From Halpernia humi (lineage in GTDB: Bacteria > Bacteroidota > Bacteroidia > Flavobacteriales > Weeksellaceae): 64,000 nt of DNA. Positions 52,734 through 62,305 of the stretch are shown one piece after another (the stretch's first letter is position 1; every line of letters starts with the position of its first letter). The position numbers and the translations under genes were made by a program. Where the stretch lies: assembly GCF_900108025.1 (NCBI RefSeq), contig NZ_FNUS01000001.1, positions 558,001-622,000 of the forward strand, read 5' to 3'. Below the pieces are notes generated by a model, which was not told the origin of the DNA, searched no databases, and saw only the letters and a list, made by a program, of their open reading frames with translations.

Positions 52734-53561
52734 TTAATTATCTTGATAAACCACCTTATTTTTATGCATGAAAAAATAATAAGACAGGCCAAAAATAATT
52801 AATCCGAGCGCTAGAATATAGATTTCTGGAACGCCAAAACTTTGTGTAAATGTTTCATCTTTTGTAAAAATGATCAACATCGCCGCGATAAAATTATTAA
52901 ATGAATGCAGTAAAATAGACATTAACAAAGACTTTGTTTTCCAGTAAACCAATCCCAAAACCAGACCGAGCAAAAATGCGCCCAAAAATTGCCAAGGATA
53001 ACCATGAACAGCACCAAAAATTAAAGAAGAAAACACTATGGCTTTTTTCGGACTAACGCCTTTGTTGAGCATTGCCTTTAAAATAATGCCCCGAAATAAA
53101 ATTTCTTCAAAAATTGGAGCCAAAATCGCAACCATTATCAACATCGCCGCATGATCCATTGAAATGGAATTCATTTGCGCCACAAATTTTAAATACAAAT
53201 CCCCGAAAATTGGGCCTTTAGTCGGTATTAAATTGGTTAAAAACTCTGAAATGAGCATCATGCCAAACATCATTAAAAAAACTTGAATATAAGTAAGAAC
53301 TGGTTTTGAAGAAAAATTAAAATTAAGTTTAAAACCTTGCGGGCGCGTTACAAATAGATCGAAAAACAAAATGGGCAGACCTAAACTTAAAACATAAGCT
53401 ATCAACTGAAAACCTGAAGATAACATCACATCTTGCTTTAAAAAGAAAGAATAAGACATAACAACTGCGAGAAGTATAATTTGTGCCACAAAATAACCGC
53501 CAATTAAAATGCCGATTTCTCGCCAACCAATCGTAAAATTAAATGATTTCAGTCTTTCCAA
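52734..53561 (-). CDS. CPBP family intramembrane glutamic endopeptidase
   Basis: A 275-residue polytopic protein with about seven helices and an Abi/CPBP (Rce1-like) core. The EExxxR motif is in FEEILFRGIIL, a second motif in FGAVHGYPWQFLGAFLLG supplies His, and HSFNNFIAAM supplies the last His and Asn. Family members cut prenylated proteins or act as bacteriocin-immunity proteins. The role here is unknown. It is 46 bases upstream of rdgB and is probably the first gene of a CPBP-rdgB-rnz run. Confidence 0.88.
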   Translation of the reverse strand: MERLKSFNFTIGWREIGILIGGYFVAQIILLAVVMSYSFFLKQDVMLSSGFQLIAYVLSLGLPILFFDLFVTRPQGFKLNFNFSSKPVLTYIQVFLMMFGMMLISEFLTNLIPTKGPIFGDLYLKFVAQMNSISMDHAAMLIMVAILAPIFEEILFRGIILKAMLNKGVSPKKAIVFSSLIFGAVHGYPWQFLGAFLLGLVLGLVYWKTKSLLMSILLHSFNNFIAAMLIIFTKDETFTQSFGVPEIYILALGLIIFGLSYYFFMHKNKVVYQDN

Positions 53562-53730
53562 TTATAAAATTTTTTTGCAAAGATAAAGCAATTCTGCAAT
53601 CTCGCGAACTTGCACTTTCCATTCTCAATAAAAATCACGATTTTTGCATTTGTGAATTTTTAAAATAGTTTACAAAAGATTTGAATTTAAAAAAAATATA
53701 ATTCAAAATCTAAAATTTAAAATTTAATAA

Positions 53731-55341
53731 ATGTCTTTACAAAAAGAAATCGATAAGAGAAAAACCTTCGGCATTATTTCTCACCCAGATGCAGGAAAAA
53801 CGACTTTAACGGAAAAGTTATTGCTTTTTGGTGGCGCCATTCAGGAAGCGGGCGCAGTAAAATCTAATAAAATAAAAAAAGGGGCAACGTCTGATTTTAT
53901 GGAAATTGAGCGCCAAAGAGGGATTTCTGTGGCGACTTCCGTTTTGGCTTTTGAATATAAAAACCACAAAATCAACATTCTAGATACGCCTGGTCACAAA
54001 GATTTTGCAGAAGATACTTACCGAACTTTAACGGCTGTAGATTCTGTAATTGTAGTAATTGACGTTGCAAAAGGTGTGGAAGAACAAACCGAAAAACTCG
54101 TTCAGGTTTGTAGAATGCGAAATATTCCGATGTTGGTTTTCATTAATAAACTAGACCGCGAAGGAAAAGATGCCTTCGATTTATTAGATGAAGTGGAGCA
54201 AAAATTAGGTTTGCAAACCTGCCCGCTGTCTTTACCAATCGGAATGGGCGAAAATTTTCAAGGCATTTATAATATTTGGGAAAATAATATTCAACTTTTT
54301 CTTGAAGAAAAAAAGCAAAAAGTAAGCGAAACCATTAAGTTTGATGATATTAATGATGAAAGCATTGATGCCGTAATTGGCGCAAAAGCCGCCAAAACTT
54401 TGCGCGAAGAATTGGAATTGATTCAGGAAGTTTATCCTCCTTTTAACAGAGCCGATTATCTTGCAGGTGATTTGCAGCCCGTCTTTTTTGGTTCTGCTTT
54501 AAATAATTTTGGTGTGCGCGAATTGCTAGATGCGTTTATAGAAATTGCACCAAAACCACAACCAAAAAATTCTGATATGCGTTTGGTAAAACCTGAGGAA
54601 GAAGATTTTACTGGTTTTGTGTTTAAAATCCATGCGAATATGGATCCGAAACACCGTGATAGATTGGCTTTCGTGAAAATTGTTTCAGGAACTTTTAAAA
54701 GAAATGAAAATTATCTTTTGGTTCGTGATGGCAAAAAATTAAAATTTTCTTCGCCAAATGCATTTTTTGCCGATAAAAAAGAAGTTGTTGATGAGAGTTT
54801 CCCGGGCGATATTGTTGGGCTTCATGATACTGGAAATTTCAGAATTGGTGATACTTTAACGGCAGGAGAAAAAATTAATTTTAAAGGAATTCCGAATTTT
54901 TCGCCAGAACATTTTAGATATATTAATAATAATGATCCTTTAAAAGCGAAACAATTAAATAAAGGAATTGACCAGTTAATGGATGAAGGTGTTGCGCAAT
55001 TATTCACCATGGAAATGAATAACCGAAAAATTATTGGGACAGTTGGTGCGCTGCAATATGAAGTGATCCAGTACAGATTAGAGCATGAATACGGCGCAAA
55101 ATGTTCTTATGAGCCACTTTCTATTCACAAAGCGTGCTGGATTGAAGCAGATGAAAAATCGGAAGAATTTAAAGAATTTGCACGTTTGAAACAAAGATTT
55201 TTGGCAAGAGATAAATTTAATCAACTCGTATTTTTGGCAGATTCTTCTTTCACGATTCACATGACGCAGGAAAAATTCCCGAATGTGAAACTGCATTTTA
55301 TAAGTGAGTTTAGAAATGCGGATAATTTTGAGAAGATTTAA
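53731..55341 (+). CDS. prfC: Peptide chain release factor 3
   Basis: A 536-residue translational GTPase that recycles RF1/RF2 after termination. G1 is SHPDAGKTTL, then GAVKSNKIKKGATSDFM with the RQRGISV switch, DTPGHKDFAEDTYRTL and NKLDREG. The C-terminal domain contains GVAQLFTMEMNNRK and VGALQYEVIQYRLEHEYG. Its length matches RF3 rather than EF-G. It is monocistronic and divergent from the CPBP gene. Confidence 0.97.
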   Translation: MSLQKEIDKRKTFGIISHPDAGKTTLTEKLLLFGGAIQEAGAVKSNKIKKGATSDFMEIERQRGISVATSVLAFEYKNHKINILDTPGHKDFAEDTYRTLTAVDSVIVVIDVAKGVEEQTEKLVQVCRMRNIPMLVFINKLDREGKDAFDLLDEVEQKLGLQTCPLSLPIGMGENFQGIYNIWENNIQLFLEEKKQKVSETIKFDDINDESIDAVIGAKAAKTLREELELIQEVYPPFNRADYLAGDLQPVFFGSALNNFGVRELLDAFIEIAPKPQPKNSDMRLVKPEEEDFTGFVFKIHANMDPKHRDRLAFVKIVSGTFKRNENYLLVRDGKKLKFSSPNAFFADKKEVVDESFPGDIVGLHDTGNFRIGDTLTAGEKINFKGIPNFSPEHFRYINNNDPLKAKQLNKGIDQLMDEGVAQLFTMEMNNRKIIGTVGALQYEVIQYRLEHEYGAKCSYEPLSIHKACWIEADEKSEEFKEFARLKQRFLARDKFNQLVFLADSSFTIHMTQEKFPNVKLHFISEFRNADNFEKI

Positions 55342-55379
55342 TTAAGACTTTTTACCACTTAGTCACAAAAGTTTCTATT

Positions 55380-55445
55380 ATACATTTCTCGCTGATTTTG
55401 CTGATTGAGCAGATTTTTTTGGCGCACAGATTTTCACAGATTTTT
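55380..55445. repeat. Dispersed Bacteroidota-type GATTT repeat
   Basis: A short stretch of GCTGATTTTGCTGATTGAGC and CACAGATTTTCACAGATTTT between prfC and the DUF2891 gene. It resembles the CAGATTTTGCAGATT repeats scattered between genes in Flavobacteriia, a recollection rather than a search. Confidence 0.4.
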
Positions 55446-55571
55446 TAATATTAGAAAAAAAATATTTTTAATTAGCGTTTGGCAATTTTTAAGACATAAT
55501 ATTAACCTTTAAGTTCTTTGCTCATATTTTCTTTACGTCATTGCGTGAAATTCCGCCACCATACGTGAAAT

Positions 55572-56642
55572 TTATTTGTGCGACAACGCATAAACCGCAA
55601 AACTTGCCAACCAATGATCGCCGCCATAATTTCCTGCAAAAACCAGTGGCAAAGCATTTTCTAAAAAGATATTTGCAGTCTTTTTAAATTTTTCTTTCAA
55701 AGGATGATTTTTGGGTAAAGCGTCAGAAATTCCTTTCATACACCAGGCTTTGGTAAAAGATAAACCAACCAAATGAACGGTTTGAAAATCATTAATATCG
55801 CTGATTACTGGGATTTTAGAAATATTCTCAATACTTCTTTCATCGTAGAATTCATTTATCCATTTTACAAATTCTTTTTGCGGAAGAATTCTTCGCATTA
55901 AATCTGCAATTTCTAAACTTGGTGAGAAAAAATCGCTGCCATCTGGTTCTAAATAAGCTGGTGTTTTTTTATCTTTTAAATAAAAATATTTCGATTTTTC
56001 TACCAATAGTTTCTCAAAATCTTTATCGCCGGTTGCTCTTGCCCAATCTATTGCGAAAGACATGGCAAACGCTGTATTTGGATGCACGCCGGTTCTGTTT
56101 GGGTAAGTTTGTTTAGGCAAATAATCTTTCCAAAGTCTTAAAATTTCATCGGTTAAAGGTTTTAAATTTTTGTGCCAGATCTTTGCTTGTGGATTGTCCC
56201 AGGTTGCTAATTCTTTATCTAACTGTAAAATCCACGCCCAACCATAAGTTCTTTCGAAATTTTTTGCTACTTCATATTTTGTAAAATAATCGGCTTCTTT
56301 TTGCATTTTATCTGCTTGAAAAGAATTTTCTAAAATTGAAGTTATTTCAAAAGATTTTGCGAAATTTGGTTTGCTTTTAAGAATTCTAACTAACATCCAA
56401 TGACCATGAACAGATGAATGCCAATCAAAACAGCCATAAAAAGCAGGATGTAAATCTGCAGGCGTTAATGTTGCTTCTGCTGCAGAATTGATGACGTGTG
56501 CTGTTTTATTTGGGTATTCTTGGTTAATACATTTCAAAGGTTTTTCGGCTAGTTTTGCGGCGATTTCGTCTGTAAATTTCATGTTTTGTTGAGCAAAAAT
56601 GCTTGTGTTTAATAAAATAAAAAAAAGTAAAAGTGTTTTCAT
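55572..56642 (-). CDS. Exported DUF2891 family protein
   Basis: A 356-residue protein with a signal peptide (MKTLLLFFILLNTSIFAQ) and a helical alpha/alpha-toroid-like body. FYGCFDWHSSVHGHWMLVR, FERTYGWAWILQLDKEL and NRTGVHPNTAFAMSFAIDWAR are DUF2891 hallmarks. GNYGGDHWLASFAVYAL closes the protein. The fold is like glycoside-hydrolase helical barrels, but no activity is known to me. It is probably periplasmic. Confidence 0.85.
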   Translation of the reverse strand: MKTLLLFFILLNTSIFAQQNMKFTDEIAAKLAEKPLKCINQEYPNKTAHVINSAAEATLTPADLHPAFYGCFDWHSSVHGHWMLVRILKSKPNFAKSFEITSILENSFQADKMQKEADYFTKYEVAKNFERTYGWAWILQLDKELATWDNPQAKIWHKNLKPLTDEILRLWKDYLPKQTYPNRTGVHPNTAFAMSFAIDWARATGDKDFEKLLVEKSKYFYLKDKKTPAYLEPDGSDFFSPSLEIADLMRRILPQKEFVKWINEFYDERSIENISKIPVISDINDFQTVHLVGLSFTKAWCMKGISDALPKNHPLKEKFKKTANIFLENALPLVFAGNYGGDHWLASFAVYALSHK

Positions 56643-56687
56643 AGTTAATTTTAAAAACTTAAATATAGAGATTATTTCTATAAAAAA

Positions 56688-56713
56688 AACCTTCCAAAAA
56701 ATTGAAAGGTTGA
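56688..56713 (-). terminator. Terminator after the 56.7-kb membrane protein gene
   Basis: AACCTTTC and GGAAGGTT arms around a T/A loop, followed by eight T residues on the minus strand. Confidence 0.75.
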
Positions 56714-56718
56714 TTACT

Positions 56719-57123
56719 TTATTTGATATTTACGACTTTATCTACAACGTAAACTGTGTTTCCGCGCCAAGGTAAAACACCATGATATTCTTTATAATGC
56801 AGATCAAAATACTTTCCGCTATTGGCTTCCATTTGTTTGAAAACGGCTTCATCTTCAATAGAAAACTCAAATTCATAACTCGTTAAAGCACCAGATTTTG
56901 AGTTGTTCCCAAAACCTTGTTGGATGAGTTTTCCTTCATAAGTTTTAAAAACATTGCCTTTTCTGACGGCGTAATTGAGATAGCCTGATTTCACACCTTC
57001 GCCAAAAACAAAATAATATTTATACCAAATTGTGGTACCACCAAAAAGAAAAATGATTAAAACAATCCAAAAAATAAATTTTCCGTAACCTCTTTTCTTT
57101 TCTTTATAGATATCTTCTGCCAT
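56719..57123 (-). CDS. Single-pass membrane protein of unknown function
   Basis: A 134-residue protein: a short basic N-terminus, one membrane helix (FIFWIVLIIFLFGGTTIWY) and a soluble C-terminal part with GYLNYAVRKGNVFKTYEGKL. Similar proteins occur widely in Flavobacteriia next to varied genes, sometimes under misleading names. It lies 29 bases past the acyl-CoA dehydrogenase gene, so it may be cotranscribed. Function unknown. Confidence 0.65.
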   Translation of the reverse strand: MAEDIYKEKKRGYGKFIFWIVLIIFLFGGTTIWYKYYFVFGEGVKSGYLNYAVRKGNVFKTYEGKLIQQGFGNNSKSGALTSYEFEFSIEDEAVFKQMEANSGKYFDLHYKEYHGVLPWRGNTVYVVDKVVNIK

Positions 57124-57152
57124 TTTAATTTTTTTAATTAATTAAAAATAGA

Positions 57153-58295
57153 CTATTTTTTTGAAATACTTCTAATAATTACAATTTTTTGAATTTCAGA
57201 AGTACCTTCATAAATCTGTGTAATTTTGGCATCGCGCATTAGTCTTTCTACGTGGTATTCTTTAACATAGCCATATCCACCATGAATTTGAACGGCTTCA
57301 ATTGTAGTATCCATCGCAACTTGTGACGCATAAAGTTTTGCCATTGCACCACTTTCAGAAATATCTTTTCCTTCATCTTTTTCTGCCGCTGCTTTATAAC
57401 AAAGCATTCTTGCAGCCATAATATTTACATGCATATCGGCTAATTTGAAGGCGATTGCTTGGTGATTGATAATTTCTGTACCGAAAGATTTTCTTTCTTG
57501 TGCGTATTTTAGTGCCAATTCGTATGCGCCACTTGCAATTCCTAATGCTTGTGAAGCAATGCCAATTCTACCACCATTTAAAACTGCCATCGCAAATTTG
57601 AATCCGAAACCATCTTCGCCAATTCTATTTTCTTTTGGCACTTTCACATCCGTAAACATTAATGAGCAAGTATCGCTACCACGAATTCCCAATTTATCTT
57701 CTTTTTGCCCTGTAACAAAACCTTCCCAGCCTTTTTCTACAATAAAAGCATTAATGCCTTTGTGTCTTTTTGCAGGATCTGTTTGCGCCATTACAATATA
57801 GAATGTGGCATTTTTTCCATTTGTAATCCAATTTTTTGTACCATTTAGCAAGTAATAATCGCCTTTGTCTTCGGCCGTTGTGGCTTGTGAAGTAGCGTCG
57901 GAACCTGCTTCTGGCTCGCTTAAAGCAAACGCACCAATTACTTCCCCGCTTGCCAAAGGTTTTAGATATTTTTGTTTTTGTTCTTCGTTGCAAAATTTTT
58001 CTAATCCTGCACAAACCAAAGAATTATTAACAGACATTACGACTGCTGCAGAAGCATCAATTTTAGAAATTTCTTCCAAAGCCAAAACATAAGAAATACT
58101 ATCCATCCCGGCGCCGCCGTATTTTGGATCTACCATCATTCCCATAAATCCCAATTCGCCCATTTTCTTCACTTGCTCATAGGGAAATTTTTGTTCTGTA
58201 TCGCGCTCAATAACGCCTGGTAAAAGTTCAGAATGAGCAAAATCTCTTGCTGCTTGCTGAATCATCAACTGTTCTTCCGTTAAATTAAAGTTCAT
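57153..58295 (-). CDS. Acyl-CoA dehydrogenase, short/medium-chain type
   Basis: A 380-residue FAD enzyme that makes enoyl-CoA from acyl-CoA in beta-oxidation or branched amino-acid breakdown. GAFALSEPEAGSDATS and LNGTKNWITNG are the FAD and substrate motifs, and the catalytic base Glu is in TQIYEGTSEIQKIVI near the C-terminus, as in short- and medium-chain enzymes. It is divergent from an acyl-CoA ligase across 143 bases, so fatty-acid activation and the first oxidation step are next to each other. Confidence 0.94.
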   Translation of the reverse strand: MNFNLTEEQLMIQQAARDFAHSELLPGVIERDTEQKFPYEQVKKMGELGFMGMMVDPKYGGAGMDSISYVLALEEISKIDASAAVVMSVNNSLVCAGLEKFCNEEQKQKYLKPLASGEVIGAFALSEPEAGSDATSQATTAEDKGDYYLLNGTKNWITNGKNATFYIVMAQTDPAKRHKGINAFIVEKGWEGFVTGQKEDKLGIRGSDTCSLMFTDVKVPKENRIGEDGFGFKFAMAVLNGGRIGIASQALGIASGAYELALKYAQERKSFGTEIINHQAIAFKLADMHVNIMAARMLCYKAAAEKDEGKDISESGAMAKLYASQVAMDTTIEAVQIHGGYGYVKEYHVERLMRDAKITQIYEGTSEIQKIVIIRSISKK

Positions 58296-58438
58296 AAAAA
58301 AAATTAAATGTTACTTTGTAAAAATACGATAAATAGTAAAAATATTAAAACAATTTTATTTTTTGATTTATAAGAATAATTTTGATATTTTTACTAAATT
58401 GATAACTTTAACACAAAACTTATTTAAATATAATAAAT

Positions 58439-60211
58439 ATGCCGATTACTAGACTTTTTGATTTTGCCCAAAATGCACTTGATAATTTTCCAAAAGACGA
58501 TTTCTTGGTCACCAAAAAAAATGGTGTGTGGAAAAAAACTTCCACTTTAGAATTTGTAAACCAAGGGAATAAAATCTCACGAGGATTATTAAAATTAGGC
58601 ATTAAACCAGGTGATAAAATTGGCCTTATATCTACCACAAACCGCACAGAATGGTGCATTATGGATTTGGGTATTTCACAAATTGGCGTAATTACAGTTC
58701 CCGTTTATCCTACAATTTCGGTTGCCGATTATATTTATATTTTTGATGATGCTGAAATAAAATATTGCTTTGTTTCTGACAAAGAATTATATGAAAAATT
58801 AATCGATGTACAAAAACAAGTAAAATCCTTGGTCGGAATTTTTTGTTTTGATGACGTAAAAGGCGCACCTAATTGGAAAGAAATTTTGGATTTGGGCGAA
58901 GATGATGCCACACAAGACGAAGTGGAAGATTTAATGAAATCCATAAACGAAGAAGATTTAGCAACATTAATCTACACTTCTGGTACCACAGGAAAACCTA
59001 AAGGCGTTATGCTCACGCATCGAAATTTAGTAGCGAATGTTTTGGCTTCAAACCCAAGAATTCCGCGTTTAAAGATTGATTATAAGGAACTTAAAACATT
59101 AAGTTTTCTGCCCATTTGCCATGTTTTTGAGCGCATGATTTATTATTTGTACAGTTACAATGGATTTTCAATTTATTTTGCAGAAAGTATCGAAAAAATT
59201 GGTGATAATGTAAGGGAAATAAAACCACAGTATATGACGGTTGTCCCCAGATTAGTTGAAAAAGTTTACGATACTATTTATAGCAAAGGAACAGGCTCTG
59301 GTGGCTTAAAGGCTAAAATTTTTCTTTGGGCTGTAAAAATTGCAGAAAATTATGACATTACAAAACCAAAATCTTTTAAACATATAATTGCAGATAAACT
59401 GGTTTTTTCTAAATGGCGCGAAGGACTTGGTGGAAATATTTTAACTTTAGTATCTGGTTCTGCTGCTTTATCTACGCGTCTTAATAATATGTTTCACGCC
59501 GCTGGACTTCCGATTTTAGAAGGTTATGGCTTGACGGAAACATCTCCCGTAATTGCTGTAAATTCTTTTGATAAATTAAAAATAGGTTCTGTAGGTCAAC
59601 CTTTGGCAAATTTGGATGTAAAAATTGCAGAAGACGGAGAAATTATCGTGAAAGGCCCTTCTGTTACAAAAGGCTATTTCAAAGCGGAAGATAAAACTGC
59701 AGAAGCCTTTACGAAAGATGGCTATTTTATGACAGGCGATATCGGACATTTGGATGAAGATAATTTCCTATTTATAACCGACCGAAAAAAGGAGATGTTT
59801 AAAACCAGCGGTGGCAAATATATAGCCCCGCAAGTAATAGAAAATGCAGCGAAAGCCTCGAAATTTATTGAGCAAATAATGGTAGTTGGAGATGGAGAGA
59901 AAATGCCTTGCGCCTTGGTGCAGCCTGCTTTTGATTTAATAAAAAATTGGGCTAAAATTCACCATATTTCACTTGGAGATTCTAACGAAGAAATTTGTAA
60001 TAATGAACAGGTAAAAGCGAGAATTCAGAAAGAATTAGACCAATTAAATAGCCATTTAGGTAAATGGGAGCAAATAAAACAAATTGAATTAACACCTGAT
60101 GTTTGGACTGTAGAAGACGGTTTGCTCACACCTACTTTAAAATTAAAAAGAAAAGCGGTGAAAGAAAAATACATTAAATTATATAACAAATTGTACGGCC
60201 ATTCAGCATAA
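58439..60211 (+). CDS. Long-chain fatty-acid--CoA ligase (AMP-forming)
   Basis: A 590-residue ANL enzyme that activates fatty acids via an acyl-adenylate. LIYTSGTTGKPKGVMLTHRN is the P-loop-like AMP-binding motif, GYGLTETSP is the A5 motif, and GYFMTGDIGHLDEDNFLFI with DRKKEMFKTSGGKYIAP are the A7-A8 motifs. The family resembles FadD15-like long-chain ligases. TAATTTTG at 58377-58384 matches the -7 promoter box. It is paired with the divergent acyl-CoA dehydrogenase, and a strong terminator follows. Confidence 0.93.
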   Translation: MPITRLFDFAQNALDNFPKDDFLVTKKNGVWKKTSTLEFVNQGNKISRGLLKLGIKPGDKIGLISTTNRTEWCIMDLGISQIGVITVPVYPTISVADYIYIFDDAEIKYCFVSDKELYEKLIDVQKQVKSLVGIFCFDDVKGAPNWKEILDLGEDDATQDEVEDLMKSINEEDLATLIYTSGTTGKPKGVMLTHRNLVANVLASNPRIPRLKIDYKELKTLSFLPICHVFERMIYYLYSYNGFSIYFAESIEKIGDNVREIKPQYMTVVPRLVEKVYDTIYSKGTGSGGLKAKIFLWAVKIAENYDITKPKSFKHIIADKLVFSKWREGLGGNILTLVSGSAALSTRLNNMFHAAGLPILEGYGLTETSPVIAVNSFDKLKIGSVGQPLANLDVKIAEDGEIIVKGPSVTKGYFKAEDKTAEAFTKDGYFMTGDIGHLDEDNFLFITDRKKEMFKTSGGKYIAPQVIENAAKASKFIEQIMVVGDGEKMPCALVQPAFDLIKNWAKIHHISLGDSNEEICNNEQVKARIQKELDQLNSHLGKWEQIKQIELTPDVWTVEDGLLTPTLKLKRKAVKEKYIKLYNKLYGHSA

Positions 60212-60234
60212 ATGATGAAAAATAATTGATATAA

Positions 60235-60272
60235 AAAATCCACGAAAAATTTAATTTTTCGTGGATTTTTTT
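60235..60272 (+). terminator. Terminator between the acyl-CoA ligase and VOC genes
   Basis: AAAATCCACGAAAAATT and AATTTTTCGTGGATTTT pair perfectly with T residues after; it can serve both convergent genes. Confidence 0.9.
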
Positions 60273-60277
60273 ACTTA

Positions 60278-60709
60278 CTATTTTGGCTCATCAAAATTAA
60301 TCATCCAATCTACTCCAAATTTATCTTTCCACATCCCGAAATAAGCACCCCAAAATGTATCTGCTAAAGGCATCGTAACTTCGCCTCCTTCAGATAATTT
60401 ATTAAATAAATCTGTTGCTTCTTTTCGCGAATCTGCATTAATGGAAATAGAAAAACCATCGCCAGTGGAAAATCCAGGCGTACCAGGATAGATATCGCTT
60501 CCATATAAAAATGTTTCCTTAGAAATTTCTAATTTCACGTGCATTATCATTTCTTTTTGCAAGTCTGTTAATGCAGGTTTGCCTTCTTGTGGTGGCATAT
60601 CGCCAAAATAATTAATGTCGGCAAAATCTTTTCCGAAGGCATTTTTATAAAAATCAAAAGCGGCCTTGCAATTGCCGTCGAAGATTAGATAAGGGTTTAC
60701 TGTTGCCAT
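60278..60709 (-). CDS. VOC family protein, PhnB-like
   Basis: A 143-residue glyoxalase/bleomycin-resistance-fold protein of the PhnB-like (3-demethylubiquinone-9 3-methyltransferase-like) group. NPYLIFDGNCKAAFDFYKNAF opens the fold, and FWGAYFGMWKDKFGVDWMINF closes it. The start is the ATG at 60709; the frame stays open 19 codons upstream without family similarity. Metal-binding or catalytic residues cannot be assigned, and the function is unknown. Confidence 0.85.
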   Translation of the reverse strand: MATVNPYLIFDGNCKAAFDFYKNAFGKDFADINYFGDMPPQEGKPALTDLQKEMIMHVKLEISKETFLYGSDIYPGTPGFSTGDGFSISINADSRKEATDLFNKLSEGGEVTMPLADTFWGAYFGMWKDKFGVDWMINFDEPK

Positions 60710-60768
60710 TTTTAATATGTATTTTTTTGTTTGAATTTGTTTGTAATTTCCAATAAAAATTTTCAATT

Positions 60769-61257
60769 TTACTTTCCGTTCTCCGGTTCATTATTCCATT
60801 TCGTGGTTTCTATGGCATTTGTTTGGTAATTTTTTCTCTCACCCACAAATTCTAGAAACTGATCTTCAATTTTTTCAGTCTTTTTATTCCATTTAAAGGT
60901 ATAGATAAATTTCCCCGTAAATAGGCCAGAATTTTCCGCTTTCGGATCTTGCGCAATTTCGTAAGTGCCATAAACAGAACTCCTTTTTCTACCATCTTTA
61001 TATTTGGTAATTAATATTGTACCTTCAATTTTTTCGTATTTTTTATTCATCAAAGTGTAGCCCGAAACGAAGTAGTTTTGAGAATTTTTCTTGTCTTGAT
61101 CCGATATATTAATTTTAATTTTTATTGGTATTTTCTTTGCTCCAAAAGTACCGATATACGGTTTAGAATTATTGAGGAAAACGGTTGAAATATTTGGCAT
61201 TTGCGAAAAAGCAAAAACGCTAAAAAACAAAAATAAAAGGTTTAGTTTTTTCATCAT
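60769..61257 (-). CDS. Secreted protein of unknown function
   Basis: A 162-residue exported protein with two adjacent Met codons and a signal peptide (KKLNLLFLFFSVFAFSQ). The mature part is beta-rich with repeated Lys/Thr/Tyr strands (KIEGTILITKYKDG, GLFTGKFIYTFKWNK). Its layout resembles the next gene upstream, suggesting a diverged pair. No domain is recognised. Confidence 0.55.
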   Translation of the reverse strand: MMKKLNLLFLFFSVFAFSQMPNISTVFLNNSKPYIGTFGAKKIPIKIKINISDQDKKNSQNYFVSGYTLMNKKYEKIEGTILITKYKDGRKRSSVYGTYEIAQDPKAENSGLFTGKFIYTFKWNKKTEKIEDQFLEFVGERKNYQTNAIETTKWNNEPENGK

Positions 61258-61267
61258 TATGGTTTAT

Positions 61268-61795
61268 TTATCTAAAAATCACTTTATCAATATCATTGTG
61301 AACAAAATTCGAAAACCATATTTGCTGGCTTTTTTCATTATTTCTCACCAAATCTCCTTTAAAGGTCAAAGTTGCAGTGGCATTGGGATTATTTACATCT
61401 TTATTTATCTGCATCCTGATTTTACCTTTAAAATTACTTAAAACCGCTTTATCTGTTTTTTCGTTGAAATTGAAATCACCAAAAAATAAAACATCTTGTG
61501 GCAAATTTCTAACCCCAAATGCTTCTTTAAAAGTAATCTCACCAGCGAATTTAGCAGTTTCACCATCAAATTTTGTAACGCCAATTACGGTATAATTTTC
61601 GGGCTTTTTCAGATTTTTTGTAACCGCTTCAAATTTAATTTTAAAAACTTTATCATTATCAGACTTCCCTTCAAAAAAAGCATCTTTATTTATTATTTTA
61701 GCCGAAAAATCATCGTTTTTGTAAGGAAATGAATTTTGAGCGCGCAAAAACAAACAGTTTGAAATTACTAATACTAAAATAAAAAAATACTTCAT
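61268..61795 (-). CDS. Secreted protein of unknown function, possible relative of its neighbour
   Basis: A 175-residue protein with a signal peptide (MKYFFILVLVISNCLFLRAQ) and a beta-rich body. ENYTVIGVTKFDGETAKFAG and ATATLTFKGDLVRN are strand-like repeats that echo the neighbour's GYTLMNKKYEKIEGT and GLFTGKFIY positions. Ten bases separate the two genes, and the DUF1569 gene is five bases upstream, so the three probably form one unit. Function unknown. Confidence 0.55.
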   Translation of the reverse strand: MKYFFILVLVISNCLFLRAQNSFPYKNDDFSAKIINKDAFFEGKSDNDKVFKIKFEAVTKNLKKPENYTVIGVTKFDGETAKFAGEITFKEAFGVRNLPQDVLFFGDFNFNEKTDKAVLSNFKGKIRMQINKDVNNPNATATLTFKGDLVRNNEKSQQIWFSNFVHNDIDKVIFR

Positions 61796-61800
61796 ACTAT

Positions 61801-62256
61801 TTAAACGCCAAATTGTTCTAGATGATGATTAAGGTGTTTGGCGAACATATTATTCCATTCAGACGCTTTTAATTCACCAAACACAGCATTTTCTTTGCCT
61901 TCAAACGCGTCTGGACCAAGTTGCTGCGTTTTCTGTATAAAACCAATTAATCGGGCTTTTTCAGCTTCAAAATCTTTTGATTCTAAAATTCTAAAAGCAG
62001 GACCAGTTGGCAGGTTTTGCTTATAACCTTGTTCATTTACAATTTTAGATTTCACAAATTTTTTAATAAAAAACTTCGCAATCGCATTTGTTTTTTTATG
62101 CTTTTGAGGTTCGTAAACCAATTCATAAGAAACATTGCAATGCGCTAACATTTGATCCACACTCATTCTCCCCCATTTTCCTTGGCTCTTGGGCGTTAGA
62201 TTATTGATTCTATCAATATAAGTTTGCGCATCTTTTGCGTCGAAAATATTTTGCAT
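61801..62256 (-). CDS. DUF1569 (DinB-like four-helix) protein
   Basis: A 151-residue protein of the DUF1569 group within the DinB/YfiT superfamily. GRMSVDQMLAHCNVSYE gives the first metal-type His, and WNNMFAKHLNHHLEQFGV at the end gives two more His, the usual three-His pattern. Members are putative metal-dependent transferases. The start is the ATG at 62256; 20 upstream codons are open but not family-like. It leads a run of three short genes. Confidence 0.8.
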   Translation of the reverse strand: MQNIFDAKDAQTYIDRINNLTPKSQGKWGRMSVDQMLAHCNVSYELVYEPQKHKKTNAIAKFFIKKFVKSKIVNEQGYKQNLPTGPAFRILESKDFEAEKARLIGFIQKTQQLGPDAFEGKENAVFGELKASEWNNMFAKHLNHHLEQFGV

Positions 62257-62305
62257 GGTTATTAGTTTTATCAAATTTATTAATTTTCCAAATAACTTTA
62301 AAAAA

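Noticed and set aside
55380-55445. Terminator or regulatory RNA
   Set aside because: No stable hairpin is visible; it looks like a dispersed simple repeat.
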